Assembly (NCBI GenBank): GCA_041653835.1
Contig: JBAZEP010000016.1
Coordinates: 1-34,864 of the forward strand
Source of the DNA: UBA10183 sp041653835
Lineage (GTDB): Bacteria > Omnitrophota > Gorgyraeia > Gorgyraeales > Gorgyraeaceae
Direction: 5' to 3'
Length of the DNA: 34,864 nt
Part shown: one piece after another, positions 32,544 through 34,864 of the stretch
Layout of the letters: the number at the start of each line of letters is the position of its first letter
Numbering within the stretch: position 1 is the stretch's first letter
The notes under the pieces: generated by a model
Databases searched by the model: none
What the model was told of the DNA's origin: nothing
Seen by the model: the letters and a program-made list of their open reading frames with translations, nothing else
Translations under genes and position numbers: made by a program

Positions 32544-33623
32544 ATGAGTTACGGCGCCAGGCAAAAGAAATTAATAAAATTCTTGGCAGACGAGTCCCTG
32601 GACAGCCTGCTTATCAAAAAGAAGGAGAATATAGCGTACCTTGCGGGCATAAGGGGAGAGGACGCGCTTTTAACGGTTTCCCGCCGCGGTAATTTTTTGA
32701 TAACAGATCCAAGATACGGGGAGGAGTATAAAAAAAATCCGGGCAAGTGCCCTGTAAAGATCGCAGAAGGCAAAAATCCCGCCGAGACTGCGGCGGAAAT
32801 ATGCGCTGCCGCCGGTTTAAGGCGCATAGGATTTGAAGCCAATGTCTTTAGTTATGGTTTGTACGCGGCCTTGAAGAAACGCCTGGCAGGCAGGAAACTG
32901 ATCCCCCTGGCGCAGGCAGTGGAAAAACTGCGGATGGTAAAGGATAACGATGAAATCCGCTGTATAAGGCAAGCCTGCAGATACGGGGCGCGGTTGATGA
33001 ATTACGCTACAGAGGCGGCAAAACCCGGCATTACCGAGAAAACCCTGAAACACAGGATAGAAGCGTATGCGTTAAAGAGCGGCATAGCGCTAGCCGGGTT
33101 TGATCTAATAGCGGCATCCGGCTCCAACGCCTCTATGCCGCATGCCGCTGTTTCGGACAGGGTAATAAGAGCAGGGGAGATGGTCACTGTAGATTTAGGG
33201 GCGGCGTATCTCGGCTATAATTCCGACTTGACAAGGACGGTTTTCTTGGGTAGAATTAACCGTAAATATTTGCATATATACGAGATAGTGCTGGCGGCCC
33301 AAAAGATAGCTTTTGAGAGCGCAAAGCCTGGTGTTTGTGCAAAAGATATAGATGCTGTTTCCCGCCGTTATATATCAAATAAGGGGATGGGAAGCTTTTT
33401 CATTCATAGCCTGGGCCATGGCATAGGCCGGGAAACCCACGAGATTCCGGCTATCTCCCGTAACAGCGAGATGAAACTTAAAAAGGACATGGTCATTACC
33501 TTAGAACCGGGAATTTATATACCAGGGTGGGGCGGGGTCAGGATAGAGGATACTGTACTTATTACTAAAAGCGGCTGTGAAATATTGACAAAAGGAGCAA
33601 TGAAATATGCAGGTAGGAATTAA
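32544..33623 (+). CDS. M24 family Xaa-Pro aminopeptidase
   Basis: Cytosolic two-metal aminopeptidase that removes N-terminal residues preceding proline. The creatinase N-domain (1-120) is followed by the pita-bread domain with all five metal ligands: D217, D228, H292, E321 and E335, plus H200. At 359 residues it is the short Gram-positive-like PepQ/YpdF type. It is followed by efp, overlapped by 17 bases. This peptidase-efp pairing is common in bacteria and fits a link to proline-rich proteins. Confidence 0.94.
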   Translation: MSYGARQKKLIKFLADESLDSLLIKKKENIAYLAGIRGEDALLTVSRRGNFLITDPRYGEEYKKNPGKCPVKIAEGKNPAETAAEICAAAGLRRIGFEANVFSYGLYAALKKRLAGRKLIPLAQAVEKLRMVKDNDEIRCIRQACRYGARLMNYATEAAKPGITEKTLKHRIEAYALKSGIALAGFDLIAASGSNASMPHAAVSDRVIRAGEMVTVDLGAAYLGYNSDLTRTVFLGRINRKYLHIYEIVLAAQKIAFESAKPGVCAKDIDAVSRRYISNKGMGSFFIHSLGHGIGRETHEIPAISRNSEMKLKKDMVITLEPGIYIPGWGGVRIEDTVLITKSGCEILTKGAMKYAGRN

Positions 33624-34164
33624 CGCTATAAAGAACGGTTTGAGTGTGGAGCTGGAAGGCGCGGTTTATTATGTGGTGAGTTATGAGAACGTGAAACCCG
33701 GCAAGGGCAGCGCGTTTGTCCGCACAAGATTGAAAAATATAAAGACGGGAGCCATACTCGAACGCACTTTCAGGAATGAAAAGATAGAAACCGCCGAGAT
33801 AGACAAAAGGACATACCAGTATATGTATTCATCGGGAGATGTATACGAGTTTATGGATCACGATACGTACGACCACATATCTCTTCATCGCGACCAGATG
33901 GGAGAGGTGATAAGCTACCTTAAAGAGAATATGGAGGCCACGGCGCTTATCTATAAAAACCAGGTGCTTACGCTCGAACCGCCTATATTCATGGACTTGA
34001 AAATAGTCGAGACAGAACCGGGTATCAGGGGAGATACATCCAAATCCGGCAATAAGCCGGCAAAAACAGAAACAGGCCTTGTCGTATCAGTGCCCTTGTT
34101 CATAAACGAAGGGGATACGGTGCGTATAGATACAAGGACTAAAAATTATACGGGAAGGGTGTAA
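33607..34164 (+). CDS. efp: Translation elongation factor P
   Basis: Relieves ribosome stalling at polyproline stretches. Three beta-barrel domains in 185 residues; the loop tip reads VKPGKGSAF with K33 at the position modified in E. coli (K34), and the C-terminal GDTVRIDTRTKNYTGRV is typical. AAAGGAG (33591-33597) lies nine bases before the ATG at 33607, and an earlier ATG at 33600 is out of frame. No lysine-modifying enzyme (EpmA/EpmB) is in the window. Confidence 0.98.
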   Translation: MQVGINAIKNGLSVELEGAVYYVVSYENVKPGKGSAFVRTRLKNIKTGAILERTFRNEKIETAEIDKRTYQYMYSSGDVYEFMDHDTYDHISLHRDQMGEVISYLKENMEATALIYKNQVLTLEPPIFMDLKIVETEPGIRGDTSKSGNKPAKTETGLVVSVPLFINEGDTVRIDTRTKNYTGRV

Positions 34165-34179
34165 AAACAGGAGCCAAAC

Positions 34180-34632
34180 ATGAATTTGAAAGAGATCAAG
34201 GAATTAATCGCGCTTATGAACGAAAATGAGCTCATGGAGCTTGAGGTAGAAAGGGACGGCATGAAGATCCGCCTGAGAAAATCAGCCTCGGGCAAGATAG
34301 AGACAATTGCCGAGCCGCAAACGGCGCCCGGGACAATCCAGGTTGTAAGGGCGGAAGAAAGGGCCGCGGCTCCGGCCAGGGAAGAATCTAAATTTACCGC
34401 GATAAAAGCGCCCATGGTAGGCACTTTTTACAGGGCAGCTGGTCCCGACGCAAAGCCTTATGTAGAAATAGGGCAGGCCATAGATGTGGGGCAGGTTGTA
34501 TGCATTATCGAAGCGATGAAGCTCATGAATGAGATAAAATCGGAAGTCAAAGGCAGGATCGTCGAGATACTCGTGGAAAACGCCAGATCCATTGAATACG
34601 GGCAGACGCTGTTTAAGGTAGAACCAGCGTAG
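34180..34632 (+). CDS. accB: Acetyl-CoA carboxylase biotin carboxyl carrier protein
   Basis: Carries biotin for acetyl-CoA carboxylase, the first step of fatty acid synthesis. The C-terminal biotinyl domain (about 73-150) has the biotinylated K114 in EAMKLMN. The N-terminal helix and an Ala/Pro-rich linker (about 46-70) are typical; 150 residues is standard. CAGGAG precedes the ATG. It is followed by accC across the palindrome at 34630. The efp-accB-accC order is widespread in bacteria. Confidence 0.98.
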   Translation: MNLKEIKELIALMNENELMELEVERDGMKIRLRKSASGKIETIAEPQTAPGTIQVVRAEERAAAPAREESKFTAIKAPMVGTFYRAAGPDAKPYVEIGQAIDVGQVVCIIEAMKLMNEIKSEVKGRIVEILVENARSIEYGQTLFKVEPA

Positions 34633-34655
34633 AGACAGGTCGCGACCTGTCTCTA
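34630..34655. repeat. 26-base perfect palindrome starting at the accB stop codon, GGTCGCGACC core
   Basis: TAGAGACAGGTCG (34630-34642) and CGACCTGTCTCTA (34643-34655) are exact reverse complements with no spacer. The left arm begins on the accB TAG. No T-run follows, and accC starts 19 bases later within what should be one operon, so it is probably not a full terminator. Confidence 0.9.
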
Positions 34656-34673
34656 TAGGTAATTGAGGTAACG

Positions 34674-34864
34674 ATGTTTTCTAAAATATTAATTGCCAAC
34701 CGCGGTGAAGTAGCCGTAAGGATCATACGCGCCTGTAAAGAGATGGGCATAAAAACAGTCGCGGTGTATTCAGAGGCGGATACCGACTCTCTCCATACAA
34801 GGCTCGCTGATGAGGCTGTATGTATAGGCCCTGCCCAGAGCTCCGAAAGCTATCTCAATATACC
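34674..34864 (+). CDS. accC: Biotin carboxylase subunit of acetyl-CoA carboxylase, 3' truncated by window
   Basis: The first 63 residues are visible, beginning MFSKILIANRGEVAVRIIRA and continuing ACKEMGIKTVAVYSEADTDS and LHTRLADEAVCIG, the standard N-terminal pre-ATP-grasp fold of biotin carboxylase. The frame is open to the right window edge; a full enzyme has about 450 residues. A TTGAGG ribosome site lies upstream. It forms the usual pair with accB. Pyruvate carboxylase has a similar start, but context favours AccC. Confidence 0.95.
   Translation, partial: MFSKILIANRGEVAVRIIRACKEMGIKTVAVYSEADTDSLHTRLADEAVCIGPAQSSESYLNI

Noticed and set aside
1..34864. CRISPR arrays, tRNA and rRNA genes
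   Set aside because: No regularly spaced repeats, cloverleaf-like segments or rRNA-like stretches were seen; the gaps between genes are all under about 135 bases.

Overview
This 34.9 kb stretch comes from a strictly anaerobic, free-living bacterium with a Wood-Ljungdahl (reductive acetyl-CoA) pathway. All 37 protein genes recognised here lie on the + strand and are tightly packed. There is no gene-free gap above about 135 bases, and I see no tRNA, rRNA, CRISPR array, insertion sequence or phage gene. The bacterial housekeeping set (Der, PlsY, LepA, signal peptidase I, TatA, EF-P, AccB/AccC), the acetogen-type CODH/ACS accessory genes and the archaeal-style HPS-RraA fusion suggest an uncultured lineage. 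I lean towards Omnitrophota or a relative, but no marker in the window proves it.

Layout. (1) 1-3030: acsB (5' end cut by the window edge) and acsC, the acetyl-CoA synthase and the large corrinoid protein subunit. (2) 3064-7555: pgsA, der, plsY, dinG (phospholipid synthesis, ribosome assembly, DNA helicase). (3) 7637-9817: two unrecognised exported proteins behind their own promoter. (4) 9946-19242: trpBA behind a near-ideal sigma70 promoter, then manC, ruvX, an M16 peptidase, rpe, a phosphohexomutase, lepA and lepB. (5) 19377-19679: a glycine-zipper lipoprotein with a zinc-ribbon-like tail and its own promoter. (6) 19761-24221: the second half of the Wood-Ljungdahl locus, namely a RACo-type corrinoid activator (acsV), the nickel-insertion ATPase acsF/cooC, acsD and acsE. 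(7) 24231-27250: a YjbQ family protein, an HPS-RraA fusion, a BioD-like/DRTGG ATPase and tatA. (8) 27373-34864: rpsU, an exported double-length M16 peptidase, a MEMO1-like protein, a flippase-like membrane protein, a Trm112-like protein, aroQ, an M24 aminopeptidase, efp, accB and the start of accC.

How they work together. AcsE moves a methyl group from methyl-tetrahydrofolate to the AcsCD corrinoid protein, AcsV reactivates oxidised corrinoid, AcsF loads nickel, and AcsB joins methyl, CO and CoA into acetyl-CoA, which AccB/AccC can feed into fatty acids. The acs genes keep a plausible cluster order but are split by about 16.7 kb of unrelated housekeeping genes.

The most unusual non-coding signal is a set of six intergenic palindromes (after acsC, der, trpA, lepA, tatA and accB). 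Each starts exactly on an in-frame stop codon and ends with its reverse complement. Five share one of two cores (GACA-N-TGTC or GGTCGCGACC) while their outer arms differ completely in sequence yet remain self-complementary.
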